Translations under genes and position numbers: made by a program | Assembly: GCA_947494435.1 (NCBI GenBank) | Contig: CANLUY010000002.1 | Span: 1,054,001 to 1,118,000, forward strand | Direction: 5' to 3' | DNA: 64,000 nucleotides | From: an uncultured Litoreibacter sp. | GTDB taxonomy: Bacteria; Pseudomonadota; Alphaproteobacteria; Rhodobacterales; Rhodobacteraceae | Notes under the pieces: generated by a model | What the model was told of the DNA's origin: nothing | Database searches by the model: none | What the model saw: only the letters and a program-made list of their open reading frames with translations | Shown: one piece after another, positions 27,095-37,483 of the stretch | Layout of the letters: the number at the start of each line of letters is the position of its first letter | How positions within the stretch are numbered: the stretch's first letter is position 1

Positions 27095-28411
27095 ATGCGA
27101 AAATTTATTCTTCCCCTCGCAGCAGGGATGGCAGCGTCATCTGCCTTCGCATTAGACTTGCCAAGCGCGATTTCGGATGATGACTACGCGCCAGTGTCTG
27201 TGAAAGAAGCAGAGTTAGGTCAGTTGCTGTTTTACGACCCCATCCTTTCGGGGAACAAAAATATCTCCTGTGCGACATGTCATCACCCAAAATTCGCGAC
27301 GGGTGACGGCGTATCCTTGTCGCTTGGCGAGGGTGGCATCGGGCTTGGGCCAAATCGCGTTGCTGATCCGAATAACATGCCAGAACAACGCATTCCCCGG
27401 CACGCCCAAGGCTTGTTCAACCTCGGCGCGAAAGAATTTACGCGTCTTTTTCACGACGGACGTATCGAAGCAGACCCGACAAAGCCAAACGGGCTTCGAA
27501 CGCCGATGGACGATGATATGACGGCAGGCTTTGTCTCGCTCTTATCCGCGCAAACAATGTTTCCCGTTCTTAGCCAAGATGAAATGGCCGGGCATACCAG
27601 TGAAAACGATGTGTCCAAAGCGGTCCGAACAGGGCGTATAACTGGAGCAGGTGGCGCATGGGATATCATCGCCAAGCGCGTCGAGTCTTTTGAAGATTAT
27701 CAAACTCTTTTCAATGATGTATATCCAGACATTAAAGCAGGTCGCGCGATTGCGTTTACGGATATTTCAAATGCAATCGCCGCGTTCATAGAGTTTGAGT
27801 GGCGCTCTGATACCAGCGCATTTGACGCTTATCTCCGTGGCGGTTCTTTGCCAGACAATGCCGTGACTGGCATAGAGCTGTTCTACTCATCCGCGGGATG
27901 CGGTGCGTGTCATAGCGGGCCATTTCAAACGGATCATGGGTTTCACGCTACGGGCATGGTCCAAATAGGACCCGGAAAGGCCGCAAGGTTTGAAAGCCAC
28001 GCCCGCGATACCGGACGGATGCGGGTAACTGGCGCATCAGAAGACGCATATAAGTTTCGAACGCCATCTCTGCGCAATGTGACAAAGACCGCGCCCTACG
28101 GTCACGCAGGAGCCTATTCAAATCTGGCTGAATTCATAAAAGTACATGCTGATCCCAAAGACGCTTTCGAAAACTATAGCCGAGGCAGCGCGGTCCTTCC
28201 TTCACTCCCTGACGACCCTTGGTGGGTACTGACACGCCCTAAAGAGGTAGCGGCCATTGAGGCTGCAGTGAACATATCGCCAGTCAAACTGACAGAAAAC
28301 GATATCAACAGTATCATCGCATTTCTTGAAACTTTGGACGACCCACAAGCTTTGAATGGACGCCTCGGGATCCCGAAAAATGTTCCGAGTGGTTTGACAA
28401 TAGATCGTTGA
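27095..28411 (+). CDS. Di-haem cytochrome c peroxidase (CcpA/MauG family)
   Basis: 438 residues. Signal peptide MRKFILPLAAGMAASSAFA, then two c-type haem sites: CATCHH at 59-64 (peroxidatic haem) and CGACHS at 269-274 (electron-transfer haem). HDGRIEA and FRTPSLRNVTKTAPYGHAGAY are family blocks near the haems. It is periplasmic and would reduce H2O2, or act like MauG in maturing a partner. At 438 residues it is longer than classical CcpA (about 320-340). The ATG at 27095 follows TTGAGGAGGCACTGAA. It converges, with a 3-bp gap, on the FG-GAP/UnbV gene, with no terminator between them. Confidence 0.92.
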   Translation: MRKFILPLAAGMAASSAFALDLPSAISDDDYAPVSVKEAELGQLLFYDPILSGNKNISCATCHHPKFATGDGVSLSLGEGGIGLGPNRVADPNNMPEQRIPRHAQGLFNLGAKEFTRLFHDGRIEADPTKPNGLRTPMDDDMTAGFVSLLSAQTMFPVLSQDEMAGHTSENDVSKAVRTGRITGAGGAWDIIAKRVESFEDYQTLFNDVYPDIKAGRAIAFTDISNAIAAFIEFEWRSDTSAFDAYLRGGSLPDNAVTGIELFYSSAGCGACHSGPFQTDHGFHATGMVQIGPGKAARFESHARDTGRMRVTGASEDAYKFRTPSLRNVTKTAPYGHAGAYSNLAEFIKVHADPKDAFENYSRGSAVLPSLPDDPWWVLTRPKEVAAIEAAVNISPVKLTENDINSIIAFLETLDDPQALNGRLGIPKNVPSGLTIDR

Positions 28412-28414
28412 ATA

Positions 28415-29905
28415 TCAAGGCTTTATAACGACTACTTCTTGTCCTGCGGAAACCATACTCCATGGTCCGATTGTTCCGTCCGGCCAAATAACCCGGACCT
28501 TTGCGTTATCAGCGTCTCCGAGCCCGAAATGCGACGGTCCCGCCTGCCCACTCACATGTCCACCGCCGACTGTTACCTCTTGCGTTTGAACAGTTCCCGA
28601 GACGTCAACCTCGATCCAAGCACCAACCGCGTTTTGATTGGCAGTGCTCTGCAGTGGAACGACTTTAATCCAGTTGCCGGTGTTTTTGGTTACATTTTGA
28701 TAGATCTCCGCAGCAGCGCGCCTGTTGACGACCACCAGATCAAGCGCCCCGTCTAAATTGAAGTCCGCGAGCCCCGCGCCACGTGATCTATCAAATGTCG
28801 CTATGCCAGCTTTATCGCCATGCTCGGAAAAACGGCCATCAGCACCTTGGAGCAAAAGGTTATTGGGATCTTTTGTTGCCATACCCGGCATTTGATCCAC
28901 ATTCCCTTTCGCTATGAACAAATCCGCACGCGTATCGTTGTTCACGTCACCAAACTGTGCGTGCCATCCAGTCGAAGGCCTGCCATCGTCACCTGTGTAA
29001 GGCCGATGCGCATAACTGCCGATGGAAAACGGAGCCGCCGTATATCCATCCCTATCCGCGATTTGCATCAGTTGGTCGCCCATCGAGGTCAGTACAACCT
29101 CAGGCCGGCCGTCGCCGGTGAGATCCTGTGATGCGATACCCATCCCCCATATGCTGATCGGCTCCCATCCAGCGCCGTCCATAAGCGTTAGGTCAGGCAT
29201 CTTCCACATCTGTTCAGACCCGTCAGATACGTAGTAATGCCGGTCATTTGAGACACGCAAATCTTGCGTGCCGCTTCTATTCCAATCGGAAAACAACATC
29301 GACAAAGCACAATACCCCGGCTTCAAAGCCTGTCTCTGATACCGCATGCCGTCATGACGGTAGAGAGCGTTTTCATCGCAGGCTTCAAACGGGCCCTCAG
29401 GATCAGTGCGGTCAACATAGTTCCCGATGGCCAAAGTCGGCCAATCTACGCCCTCTTCCCACGTCGCCGAAAAAGCGGTGCTCCACTTGTCGGGAGTGGT
29501 GATGCCCCAATCCGAAGTGACATCTTCGAACTTACAATCCGGCTTGCCGCGCAGCACGATATTGGGTCCGACGCGCAAAACAAACAAATCCAAGTGCCCA
29601 TCACTGTCGATGTCTAACGGGTAAGCACCTGTCACGCCGGTGATCTGCATAATCTGACGTTCTACGAACTTAAGATCACCGCCGATATCATTGGTATCAT
29701 TAATGAAAAGATGAGACGTATTTTCACCGCCCGCAAGGAATAGGTCCTGAAAACCGTCAGCATTACAATCGAAGACAGCGACACCGCCACCAACAAAATG
29801 CTCCCAACCACCCCCATATATATGCTCCGCCGGAAATTCACGCCGTTCAAATACAGGGTCAGCAAAAGCGATGCTTGGAAGGAAAATGAGCCAGAGATAT
29901 TTCAT
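28415..29905 (-). CDS. Secreted FG-GAP repeat / ASPIC-UnbV domain protein (CRTAC1-like)
   Basis: 496 residues. Signal peptide MKYLWLIFLPSIAFA, then calcium-binding-like beta-propeller repeats (DCNADGFQDLFLAGG, DIDSDGHLDLFVLRVG, DLTGDGRPEVVLTSMG, DVNNDTRADLFIAKG, DFNLDGALDLVVVNRR), and a C-terminal ASPIC/UnbV domain (VTVGGGHVSGQAGPSHFGLG, VRVIWPDGTIG). Such proteins are extracellular or periplasmic, with unknown activity. The start at 29903-29905 overlaps the TGA of the ROK gene (ATGA); the longer reading to 29917 would lie inside it. It is probably co-expressed with the ROK regulator and faces the di-haem peroxidase. Confidence 0.88.
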   Translation of the reverse strand: MKYLWLIFLPSIAFADPVFERREFPAEHIYGGGWEHFVGGGVAVFDCNADGFQDLFLAGGENTSHLFINDTNDIGGDLKFVERQIMQITGVTGAYPLDIDSDGHLDLFVLRVGPNIVLRGKPDCKFEDVTSDWGITTPDKWSTAFSATWEEGVDWPTLAIGNYVDRTDPEGPFEACDENALYRHDGMRYQRQALKPGYCALSMLFSDWNRSGTQDLRVSNDRHYYVSDGSEQMWKMPDLTLMDGAGWEPISIWGMGIASQDLTGDGRPEVVLTSMGDQLMQIADRDGYTAAPFSIGSYAHRPYTGDDGRPSTGWHAQFGDVNNDTRADLFIAKGNVDQMPGMATKDPNNLLLQGADGRFSEHGDKAGIATFDRSRGAGLADFNLDGALDLVVVNRRAAAEIYQNVTKNTGNWIKVVPLQSTANQNAVGAWIEVDVSGTVQTQEVTVGGGHVSGQAGPSHFGLGDADNAKVRVIWPDGTIGPWSMVSAGQEVVVIKP

Positions 29906-31179
29906 GTCTCTGCCCACGCATCACCGAACACATCATCTGTGACCGCTGACAGTGCCAAAGCGGCAGCCCCGCGCGCCCAAACGAAACCGCCCCAAAAGTT
30001 GATATCTATCTCGGGCCCAGGACGTCCTTTATCCAGCGTGAGTGTGCCCATTTCAGACAGCACTTCTTCGGCATAAAGATAGTCATACCGCATCCGCTCC
30101 CCCGACAAGATAATCAGGCTGGGATCGAAAAGATGCACCACATTGCTCAACGCGACAGACAAATAGCGGCCCGCCCTTCGAAAAATCGTGCGTGCGCGTT
30201 CATTTCCAGCTTTTGCCTGATCATAAAGTGTTTCTAGCAGCACATGAACTGGGCCGAATTGCTCACTTTTCATGTCGAGCGCGATACGCGCTTCGCGCAC
30301 CAAAGCGTAGTCCGCAACATACGCCTCGAGACAGCCACGATTGCCACAACGGCACAGCGCACCATCCAACTGCACCTTCGTATGTCCAAGCTCCAATCCC
30401 AGACCACCTGACCCTCGGTACAACCTATTGTCCAAGACCAGCCCCATCCCAACACCGTATTCGATTGTGACAACGGCAAAGGACTGTTTGTTTCGCCCCG
30501 CTCCAAACCAAAGCTCAGCAAGGGTGAGAACATTGGCATCATTATCAATGAAAACGGGCAATTTTAACGTTTCGGAAAGCCTGTCACGAAGCGGCACATT
30601 CCGCTCCGTAAGCAACGGTGACCAAGGAACAAGACCTGCTTCGTGGTCCACAATGCCTGCCAAGCCAACGCCAACAGCAGAAATATCAGCCGTAGACAGC
30701 CCAGCTTCGGCGACAAGCTTGTCAAACAGATGCTTCGCTTCCGCAACCAAACCTTCTAAGTCATGCTTCTGCGACATCGATTGCGCTTCACATTCAGAGA
30801 ATGGGTTGCCCGCAAAGTCAACGATTACTGCGGAATGGGTGAAGTCACCCAGCTTCAAACCAACGACATACCCAGCACCCGGAGCAACAGCGAGTGCTAC
30901 AGGCGGCCGTCCTCTTGTGCTGCTTTCATGGGGGGTTTCCGCCTCGACAATCAATCCATGCGCGATAAGCTCAGACGTGAGTTGGGTCACAGAACCAGGC
31001 GAAATCCCAAGGTCTTTCGCAACGTCAATTCGAGGCGTTTGTCCCGCCGCACGGACACGCTCAAAAATCTGCTGCCTGAGTGGTTTTGCCATTGCGCTTT
31101 CAGACGGAAGTACCGGACCGCAGCCGGCATCTTCAAGCAGGCCTGTTGTGTTGCGCTGCAGCATTTCTTTTGTTGCCAA
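29902..31179 (-). CDS. xylR: ROK-family transcriptional regulator, probable xylose repressor
   Basis: 425 residues. An N-terminal winged HTH (about 34-80, LRQQIFERVRAAGQTPRIDV then SPGSVTQLTSELIAHGLI) is joined to a ROK sugar-kinase-like domain (about 95-410) with the zinc motif CRCGNRGCLEAY and FIDNDANVLTLAELWFGAG. ROK regulators of this layout (XylR) repress sugar genes until the sugar binds. It is divergent from xylF, with a dyad between them, which supports xylose control. The ATG at 31177-31179. Its stop overlaps the UnbV start, which is odd for a repressor. Confidence 0.85.
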   Translation of the reverse strand: MATKEMLQRNTTGLLEDAGCGPVLPSESAMAKPLRQQIFERVRAAGQTPRIDVAKDLGISPGSVTQLTSELIAHGLIVEAETPHESSTRGRPPVALAVAPGAGYVVGLKLGDFTHSAVIVDFAGNPFSECEAQSMSQKHDLEGLVAEAKHLFDKLVAEAGLSTADISAVGVGLAGIVDHEAGLVPWSPLLTERNVPLRDRLSETLKLPVFIDNDANVLTLAELWFGAGRNKQSFAVVTIEYGVGMGLVLDNRLYRGSGGLGLELGHTKVQLDGALCRCGNRGCLEAYVADYALVREARIALDMKSEQFGPVHVLLETLYDQAKAGNERARTIFRRAGRYLSVALSNVVHLFDPSLIILSGERMRYDYLYAEEVLSEMGTLTLDKGRPGPEIDINFWGGFVWARGAAALALSAVTDDVFGDAWAET

Positions 31180-31294
31180 AACTATATATCTGACCGATTC
31201 CGGCCAAACCTCCCTATTTATCAGAACAAACTCGCAGTATTTTCGAATTCCTGCTCTAATTTGGAGGTCGATGCTGCGTTATTTTCTTTTTTTC

Positions 31295-31311
31295 GTCAAA
31301 TTAATTTTGAC
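31295..31311 (+). promoter_or_regulatory. Candidate XylR operator and promoter of the xyl operon
   Basis: GTCAAA TTAAT TTTGAC is an inverted repeat with 6-bp arms in the 232-bp gap between the ROK gene and xylF. TTGACA at 31307-31312 overlaps its right half and could be a -35 element, so a bound repressor would block polymerase. The region beyond is AT-rich (CTAAATTAAATATG). I cannot define the -10. Confidence 0.5.
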
Positions 31312-31411
31312 AGCTAAATTAAATATGTCATTGTCAACTCACCCCGAATCAAACAGGGGCGGCCCGTTGGTGCAGGAGGCATCTAAGGGCGTATTATATT
31401 GGGAGGAACTC

Positions 31412-32443
31412 ATGCGTAAGGCATTGACAGTTGCCGCGATTGCGATCGCCGGCTTCACAACAACCGCAGCTCTGGCTGACGGACATAGCAAGACAATCGG
31501 CGTAAGCTGGTCTAACTTTCAGGAAGAGCGCTGGAAAACCGACGAAGCTGCTATCAAAGCTGCTTTGGACGCCGCTGGTGCAAAATATATCTCTGCTGAC
31601 GCGCAGTCTTCCGCAGCAAAACAGCTGACAGACATTGAAGCACTGATCGCACAGGGCGCTGACGCTCTGATCATTCTGGCACAAGATAAAGACGCAATCG
31701 GCCCAGCACTTGATATTGCTGAAGCTGAAGGCATTCCAATGGTCGGCTATGACCGCTTGATCGAAGACCAGCGTACTTTTTACCTGACGTTCGACAACAA
31801 AGGCGTTGGCCGCATCATCGCTGAAACCGTTATGGCAGCTCAGCCAGAAGGTAATTACGCGATCATCAAGGGTGACAAAGGCGACCCAAACGCGGGCTTC
31901 CTTTTGGAAGGCATGATGGAAGTCATTGGCGCAAGCGTTGACAGCGGCAAGATCAAAATCGTTGGGGAAGCTTTCACTGACGGCTGGAAGCCAGACAATG
32001 CTCAGAAAAATATGGAGCAAATCCTGACAGCTAACAATAACAACGTTGACGCTGTTTTGTCCCAAAATGACGGCATGGCTGGCGGCTCAATCGCTGCTTT
32101 GGAAGCCCAAGGTCTGGCGATCCCGATCGGTGGCCAAGATGGTGACCATGCAGCGCTGAACCGTGTTGCACGTGGCTCCCAGCTGGTTTCTGTTTGGAAA
32201 AACAGCCGTGATCTCGGAAAAGCTGCAGGCGAAATCGCAGTTGCATTGGCCAATGGCACAGCCATGGACGCTATCGAAGGTGCTGGTAAGTTTTCCGGCG
32301 GCGCGAAGGGCGTTGAAATGAACGCGATCCTTCTCGACCCGACACCGATCACGAAAGACAATATCTCTGCCGTGATCGACGCAGGCCACATAGCAAAAGA
32401 CAAAGTCTGCGAAGGCGCAATGGACGGTGTTGCTGGCTGCTAA
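31412..32443 (+). CDS. xylF: D-xylose ABC transporter substrate-binding protein
   Basis: 343 residues. Signal peptide MRKALTVAAIAIAGFTTTAALA, then a type I periplasmic sugar-binding fold: IGVSWSNFQEERWKTDEAAI, ALIILAQDKDAIGPALDIA, VDAVLSQNDGMAGGSIAALE and GQDGDHAALNRVARG, which match XylF. ATG at 31412 after GGGAGGAACTC. A much longer open frame runs upstream through the ROK gene in antisense but has no coding support. First gene of the xylose operon. Confidence 0.95.
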   Translation: MRKALTVAAIAIAGFTTTAALADGHSKTIGVSWSNFQEERWKTDEAAIKAALDAAGAKYISADAQSSAAKQLTDIEALIAQGADALIILAQDKDAIGPALDIAEAEGIPMVGYDRLIEDQRTFYLTFDNKGVGRIIAETVMAAQPEGNYAIIKGDKGDPNAGFLLEGMMEVIGASVDSGKIKIVGEAFTDGWKPDNAQKNMEQILTANNNNVDAVLSQNDGMAGGSIAALEAQGLAIPIGGQDGDHAALNRVARGSQLVSVWKNSRDLGKAAGEIAVALANGTAMDAIEGAGKFSGGAKGVEMNAILLDPTPITKDNISAVIDAGHIAKDKVCEGAMDGVAGC

Positions 32444-32464
32444 TTGCCAATGAGCTGAACACCC

Positions 32465-32494
32465 GGCACTGGCGCGCTTCCTCGCGCCGGTGCC
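32465..32494 (+). other. Stem-loop after xylF
   Basis: GGCACTGGCGCG CTTCCT CGCGCCGGTGCC, 11 pairs with one T-G, 21 bp after the xylF stop, without a T run. The likely effect is to protect the xylF message and lower xylH/xylG levels. Confidence 0.65.
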
Positions 32495-32587
32495 ACCCCC
32501 TACCCCATATCAATCAATTCAATCGCAACTCTCCGCGCGGCAAAAGCCGCAGCGATGGTTTTGCGTATCTTGTTCGAGGCCGTAGCC

Positions 32588-33910
32588 ATGACCGACAGCA
32601 CAACCGACACCCATCAAAGCGATCAGAAACGTGAAGGCGCGATCTCCCGCTTCTTGCGCGAAACGGAGGTCGATACACGACTTCTCGGCATGCTCGCGGC
32701 GCTTGCGATGATTTGGATCGGCTTCCACTTCTATGGCAAATTCGTCAACGGATTTGGCGCGTTTCTGACACCGCGCAACTTATGGAACCTGTCTGTTCAA
32801 ACCTCGTCCATCGGGATCATGGCGACCGGCATGGTGCTTGTGATCGTGACCCGTCACATCGATCTGTCAGTTGGCTCTATGCTTGGCTTTATCGCCATCA
32901 TTATGGGCGCTCTTCAGGTGAATATCCTGCCTCAGTATCTTGGTCTCGGTCATCCGACGATTTGGATACTTGCAATTCTCGCAGGTCTTCTTGTCGGCAC
33001 ATTGCTGGGTGCATTCCAAGGCTGGATGATCGCATATGGAACAATCCCAGCTTTTATTGTCACGCTAGGTGGTCTTCTTGTCTGGCGCGGCGTCGGATTT
33101 CTTGTGGCACGCGGGGAGACGATCTCGCCAGTGGATGCGACCTTCAAACTGCTAGGCGGTGGCCCCTACGGCGCAGTCGGTAACACAGGCAGTTGGATCG
33201 TCGGTCTTCTCGCCTGCGCAGCGGTTTTATCACTTATCATTTTGGGCCGCAGGAAACGTAAATCATTCGGTCTGCACCTTCGTCCTGTTTGGGCGGAAGG
33301 CTTCTTGGCTGTCGTAGGATGTGGCGCCGTAATCGGGGCAACACTGTTGGTGAATGCATACCCTTGGCCGAAGGGCATCGTGAAGAAATACGCGGCCGCC
33401 GAGGGTATTGAAGTGCCAGCCGAAGGTCTCTTTATCTCACACGGCTTCGCTATTCCCGTGCTTATCCTGATCGGAGTTGCGATCTTGATGACCATATTGA
33501 TGTCGCGCACAAAGTTTGGCCGTTACGTCTATGCCATTGGCGGCAATCCGGAAGCGGCCGAATTGGCAGGCATCAACACGCGCTGGATGACTGTAAAAAT
33601 ATTCGCCTTGATGGGTTTTCTGACTGGCTTGTCTGCGGTTGTGGCCTCTGCTCGTTTGGGCTCCGCAACAGCAGCACTAGGCACATTGGACGAACTCTAC
33701 GTCATCGCTGCAGCTGTGATTGGCGGCACGTCCCTCGCCGGTGGTGTTGGTACAATTTACGGGGCCATTCTAGGTGCCTTGGTCATGCAGTCCCTACAGA
33801 CCGGCATGGTCTTGATTGGGTTTGACGCAGCGATCCAACAAGTTGTCGTAGGGTCAGTCCTCGTCATCGCCGTCTTCCTCGATATCCTTTACCGGAGGAA
33901 CTCCAAATGA
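32588..33910 (+). CDS. xylH: D-xylose ABC transporter permease
   Basis: 440 residues from the ATG at 32588 (GAGG lies about nine bases upstream); the reading from 32555 adds 11 residues and is weaker. After a polar N-terminus come about ten membrane helices. VIVTRHIDLSVGSMLGFIA and GRYVYAIGGNPEAAELAGIN are the ribose/xylose permease signatures. It contains an extra soluble stretch at about 240-285 (WPKGIVKKYAAAEGIEVP). The last codons overlap the start of xylG (ATGA). Confidence 0.94.
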   Translation: MTDSTTDTHQSDQKREGAISRFLRETEVDTRLLGMLAALAMIWIGFHFYGKFVNGFGAFLTPRNLWNLSVQTSSIGIMATGMVLVIVTRHIDLSVGSMLGFIAIIMGALQVNILPQYLGLGHPTIWILAILAGLLVGTLLGAFQGWMIAYGTIPAFIVTLGGLLVWRGVGFLVARGETISPVDATFKLLGGGPYGAVGNTGSWIVGLLACAAVLSLIILGRRKRKSFGLHLRPVWAEGFLAVVGCGAVIGATLLVNAYPWPKGIVKKYAAAEGIEVPAEGLFISHGFAIPVLILIGVAILMTILMSRTKFGRYVYAIGGNPEAAELAGINTRWMTVKIFALMGFLTGLSAVVASARLGSATAALGTLDELYVIAAAVIGGTSLAGGVGTIYGAILGALVMQSLQTGMVLIGFDAAIQQVVVGSVLVIAVFLDILYRRNSK

Positions 33911-34662
33911 GTGATACACCGCTTGTTCAACTCAAAGACATCTCGATCTCCTTCGGCGGTATCCGCGCCGTGGATCACGTCAGCCTCGATCTGTATCCCG
34001 GTGAAGTTGTCGGTCTGCTCGGCCACAACGGTGCGGGCAAATCGACGCTGATTAAGATCCTCTCCGGTGCCTACCAAAGAGATGGTGGCGAGATTTGGAT
34101 CAATGGCAAAAAGGCCGAAATTGCCTCCCCCCGCGATGCCCGCGACCATAATATCGAGACGATTTATCAGACGCTGGCTTTGGCAGACAATCTTGATGCC
34201 GCCTCCAACCTCTTCTTGGGTCGCGAATTGACATCTGCGATGGGCTTTGTCGACGACGCCAAAATGGCTGCGGAAACTGCCAAGATCATGGCGCGTCTCA
34301 ACCCGAACTTCAAAAAGCTGAAAGAACCGGTCAGTGCTTTATCTGGCGGTCAGCGCCAGTCGGTGGCTATTGCCCGTGCGGTCTATTTCAACGCCAAGAT
34401 TTTGATCATGGATGAACCGACGGCTGCGCTTGGTGTCCATGAGACCAAAATGGTCGCCGACCTGATCCAAGAGTTGAAGGCGCAAGGCCTCGGGATCTTC
34501 CTGATCTCTCACGATACACGTGAGATGTTGGAACTTTGTGACCGTGTGTCTGTCATGAAAAACGGCGCGCTGGTCGGTACAGAACGGGTCGAGGACGTCA
34601 CCGAAGATGACATTCTGTCGATGATTATTCTCGGTAAGAATCCCAAACGCGACGCTGCATGA
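33907..34662 (+). CDS. xylG: D-xylose ABC transporter ATPase (single domain)
   Basis: 251 residues, one nucleotide-binding domain. Walker [10 protein letters not shown], signature [15 protein letters not shown], Walker [13 protein letters not shown], switch [11 protein letters not shown]. coli XylG and RbsA are about 500 residues with two fused domains; the short form here must work as a homodimer, as in FrcA-type systems of alphaproteobacteria. Start ATG at 33907, overlapping xylH by 4 bp. The N-terminus keeps the [18 protein letters not shown] block. Confidence 0.94.
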   Translation: MSDTPLVQLKDISISFGGIRAVDHVSLDLYPGEVVGLLGHNGAGKSTLIKILSGAYQRDGGEIWINGKKAEIASPRDARDHNIETIYQTLALADNLDAASNLFLGRELTSAMGFVDDAKMAAETAKIMARLNPNFKKLKEPVSALSGGQRQSVAIARAVYFNAKILIMDEPTAALGVHETKMVADLIQELKAQGLGIFLISHDTREMLELCDRVSVMKNGALVGTERVEDVTEDDILSMIILGKNPKRDAA

Positions 34663-34738
34663 CCTTACCATTGTTTCGAGAAAAACCTGACCAAAGCCAA
34701 CAGAAATGGGGGTTGCCCCGGTTTGAAAAGGTGATGCT

Positions 34739-36175
34739 ATGTATCTAGGTCTCGACCTTGGAACTTCTTCTGTGAAGGCCCTATTGATCGGATCGGATCA
34801 AGAAGTCGTCGCAGAAGCCCGCGCGCCGCTCTCGGTTTCACGCCCGCACCCGGGATGGTCAGAGCAGGCACCGGCGGACTGGCTGGCTGCAACGCACGAC
34901 GCTATGGACGCAATCGCCTCTCAGACCGACCTGTCTGCGATCAAAGCGATTGGACTGTCAGGACACATGCACGGCGCTACACTGATCGACAAGGCGGGCG
35001 ATGTGCTGCGTCCTTGCATTTTGTGGAATGACACACGCGCTCATGTCGAAGCCGCTGCTTTGGACGGTGATCCCAATTTCCGTGCGATCTCAGGCAACAT
35101 CGTCTTTCCGGGGTTCACCGCGCCTAAGTTGGCTTGGGTCAAAGTCAATGAACCTGAGGTATTTGAAAAAACCGCGAAGGTTTTGCTTCCTAAAGACTAC
35201 CTACGCCTGTGGTTGACCGGTGACGCTGTGTCTGAGATGTCAGATGCCGCTGGGACCTCTTGGCTCGATGTCGGCGCACGGGATTGGTCTGACGCGCTCT
35301 TAGAGGTGACTGGCCTAAGCCGCGACCACATGCCGTCCCTCGTGGAGGGCACCTCACCTTCAGGTGGGTTGCGTGCAGAACTTGCCGCGAAATGGGGCCT
35401 GAAACCCGGCATCCCAGTTGCTGGTGGAGGCGGCGACAATGCTGCAACGGCTGTTGGATGCGGGGTCATTAAACCCGGACAGGCATTCCTGTCTCTTGGC
35501 ACCTCCGGCGTCCTTTTTGCGGCCACGCCGAGCTATGCGCCCGATGCGGAAAGTGCAGTCCATACATTTTGCCATGCACTGCCAAATACATGGCATCAGA
35601 TGGGGGTGATCCTGTCTGCTGCAGACAGCCTGGAATGGTACGCAAGGCTGACAGGAAAAAATGCCGCTGAATTGACCGGAGCACTGACCAGCGTCACCGC
35701 GCCAGGCCGTGCTTGCTTCCTACCCTATCTGGGTGGCGAACGTACGCCTCATAATGACGCGCAAGTGCGCGGCGCATTAATCGGACTGGATCATCAAACC
35801 GACACCGAAGCCGGCACGCGGGCTATTCTGGAAGGCGTCGCTTTCGCTTTGAAAGATAGTGCTGACGCGCTTGCTGGGACAGGAACCAAAATTGACAGCT
35901 TGGTAGCCGTAGGTGGCGGCTCTGCTTCATCAGTTTGGCTGGAAATTTTGGCTACGACGCTTGGGCTGGATATTCAAATTCCTGTCTCAGGCGACTTTGG
36001 TGCCGCCTTTGGCGCTGCACGTTTGGGCATGATGGCTGAAACAGGTGATCTTTCTCTCGCCACGCCGCCAAAGATCGCTGCGACCATTGCACCGAATGCG
36101 AAACTGCAGGACGCGTTTCACACGGCACATCTTAGATACAAAGAAACATACCAAGCCCTCAGGAGCCTCTCATGA
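34739..36175 (+). CDS. xylB: Xylulokinase
   Basis: 478 residues, FGGY family. N-terminal [16 protein letters not shown] is the phosphate-binding loop; [16 protein letters not shown] and [12 protein letters not shown] bind xylulose; [15 protein letters not shown] holds the catalytic Asp; C-terminal [17 protein letters not shown] is the FGGY signature. It makes xylulose 5-phosphate. ATG at 34739 with AAGGTG upstream. Its end overlaps xylA by 4 bp (ATGA). Confidence 0.97.
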   Translation: MYLGLDLGTSSVKALLIGSDQEVVAEARAPLSVSRPHPGWSEQAPADWLAATHDAMDAIASQTDLSAIKAIGLSGHMHGATLIDKAGDVLRPCILWNDTRAHVEAAALDGDPNFRAISGNIVFPGFTAPKLAWVKVNEPEVFEKTAKVLLPKDYLRLWLTGDAVSEMSDAAGTSWLDVGARDWSDALLEVTGLSRDHMPSLVEGTSPSGGLRAELAAKWGLKPGIPVAGGGGDNAATAVGCGVIKPGQAFLSLGTSGVLFAATPSYAPDAESAVHTFCHALPNTWHQMGVILSAADSLEWYARLTGKNAAELTGALTSVTAPGRACFLPYLGGERTPHNDAQVRGALIGLDHQTDTEAGTRAILEGVAFALKDSADALAGTGTKIDSLVAVGGGSASSVWLEILATTLGLDIQIPVSGDFGAAFGAARLGMMAETGDLSLATPPKIAATIAPNAKLQDAFHTAHLRYKETYQALRSLS

Positions 36176-37464
36176 CCGATTTCTTCAAAGGCATTGCCAA
36201 AGCAAAATTCGAAGGGCCTGACAGCACCAACCCATTGGCATTCCGCCATTACAATCCCGATGAAATCATCATGGGCAAACGCATGGAAGATCACCTGCGT
36301 TTTGCATGCGCTTACTGGCACTCCTTTGCGTGGCCTGGCGGTGATCCGTTCGGCGGTCAAACCTTTGAGCGCCCGTGGTTCGGCGACACGATGGAGCTGG
36401 CAAAGCTAAAAGCCGATGTAGCCTTTGAGATGTTCGAAATCCTCGGTGTTCCGTACTTTTGTTTCCACGACGCTGATGTGCGTCCAGAAGGTGCGAATTT
36501 CGCCGAAAATACAGCCCGGCTGGACGAGATCACCGATTACTTCGCAGAAAAAATGGAGGCTGGAGGCCCAAAACTTCTTTGGGGGACAGCAAACTTGTTC
36601 TCGCACCGTCGTTTTATGTCGGGCGCTGCGACTAACCCAGATCCAGATGTGTTCGCCTTCTCAGCCGCGACAATCAAAACCTGTATGGACGCCACGCAAA
36701 AGCTTGGTGGAGAAAACTACGTCCTATGGGGTGGCCGTGAAGGGTACGAAACGCTCCTGAATACAGATTTGAAACGCGAGCGTCAGCAAGCGGGCCGGAT
36801 GTTGCAGATGGTTGTCGACTACAAAAACAAAATTGGTTTCAAAGGTGCGATCCTGATCGAGCCAAAACCGCAAGAGCCGACAAAGCATCAATATGATTAC
36901 GACGTAGCAACTGTTTATGGCTTCCTCAAAGACTTCGGGCTCGAAGGTGAAGTGCAGGTGAATATTGAGCAAGGTCATGCGATCCTTGCCGGACACAGTT
37001 TTGAGCACGAACTCGCGACAGCCGCAGCACTTGGTATTTTCGGCTCCATCGACATGAACCGCAACGACTACCAATCGGGCTGGGACACAGATCAATTCCC
37101 AAACAACACACCCGAAGTTGCGCTTGCCTATTATGAAGTCCTCAAAGCAGGTGGCTTTACGACGGGTGGCACCAACTTTGACGCCAAACTGCGCCGACAG
37201 TCTCTCGACGCCGAAGACTTGATTGCCGCACATGTCGGCGGCATGGATATTTGTGCACGCGGCCTCAAGGCCGCCGCGGCAATGCTTGAAGATGGCCAGT
37301 TGGAAGCAAAACGTGCCACGCGGTATGAGGGTTGGGACAATTCGGACCTGCTAAGCGGCACGTTGGAAAGCATTGCGGAGAAGGTTGCTGCTGAGGATAT
37401 CAACCCTGATCCACGCTCAGGCCAGCAGGAAATCCTCGAAAATATCGTAAACCGTTTCGTCTAA
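36172..37464 (+). CDS. xylA: Xylose isomerase
   Basis: 430 residues, class II size. It isomerises D-xylose to D-xylulose using two divalent metals. Seen: [12 protein letters not shown] with the catalytic His, [36 protein letters not shown] (metal-binding Glu) and [20 protein letters not shown] at 36172 overlapping the xylB stop. Last gene of the xylose set; a hairpin in the next gap lies before the glycerate kinase. Confidence 0.98.
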   Translation: MTDFFKGIAKAKFEGPDSTNPLAFRHYNPDEIIMGKRMEDHLRFACAYWHSFAWPGGDPFGGQTFERPWFGDTMELAKLKADVAFEMFEILGVPYFCFHDADVRPEGANFAENTARLDEITDYFAEKMEAGGPKLLWGTANLFSHRRFMSGAATNPDPDVFAFSAATIKTCMDATQKLGGENYVLWGGREGYETLLNTDLKRERQQAGRMLQMVVDYKNKIGFKGAILIEPKPQEPTKHQYDYDVATVYGFLKDFGLEGEVQVNIEQGHAILAGHSFEHELATAAALGIFGSIDMNRNDYQSGWDTDQFPNNTPEVALAYYEVLKAGGFTTGGTNFDAKLRRQSLDAEDLIAAHVGGMDICARGLKAAAAMLEDGQLEAKRATRYEGWDNSDLLSGTLESIAEKVAAEDINPDPRSGQQEILENIVNRFV

Positions 37465-37483
37465 CCAATTTCAGGTATGTAAG

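Noticed and set aside
31394-32065. 223-codon minus-strand frame inside xylF
   Set aside because: Antisense shadow of a strong xylF gene.
30341-32443. 700-codon open frame ending in xylF
   Set aside because: The first 357 codons are antisense to the ROK gene and look unlike a protein (Pro/Ser/Arg runs). The signal peptide and ribosome site place the xylF start at 31412.
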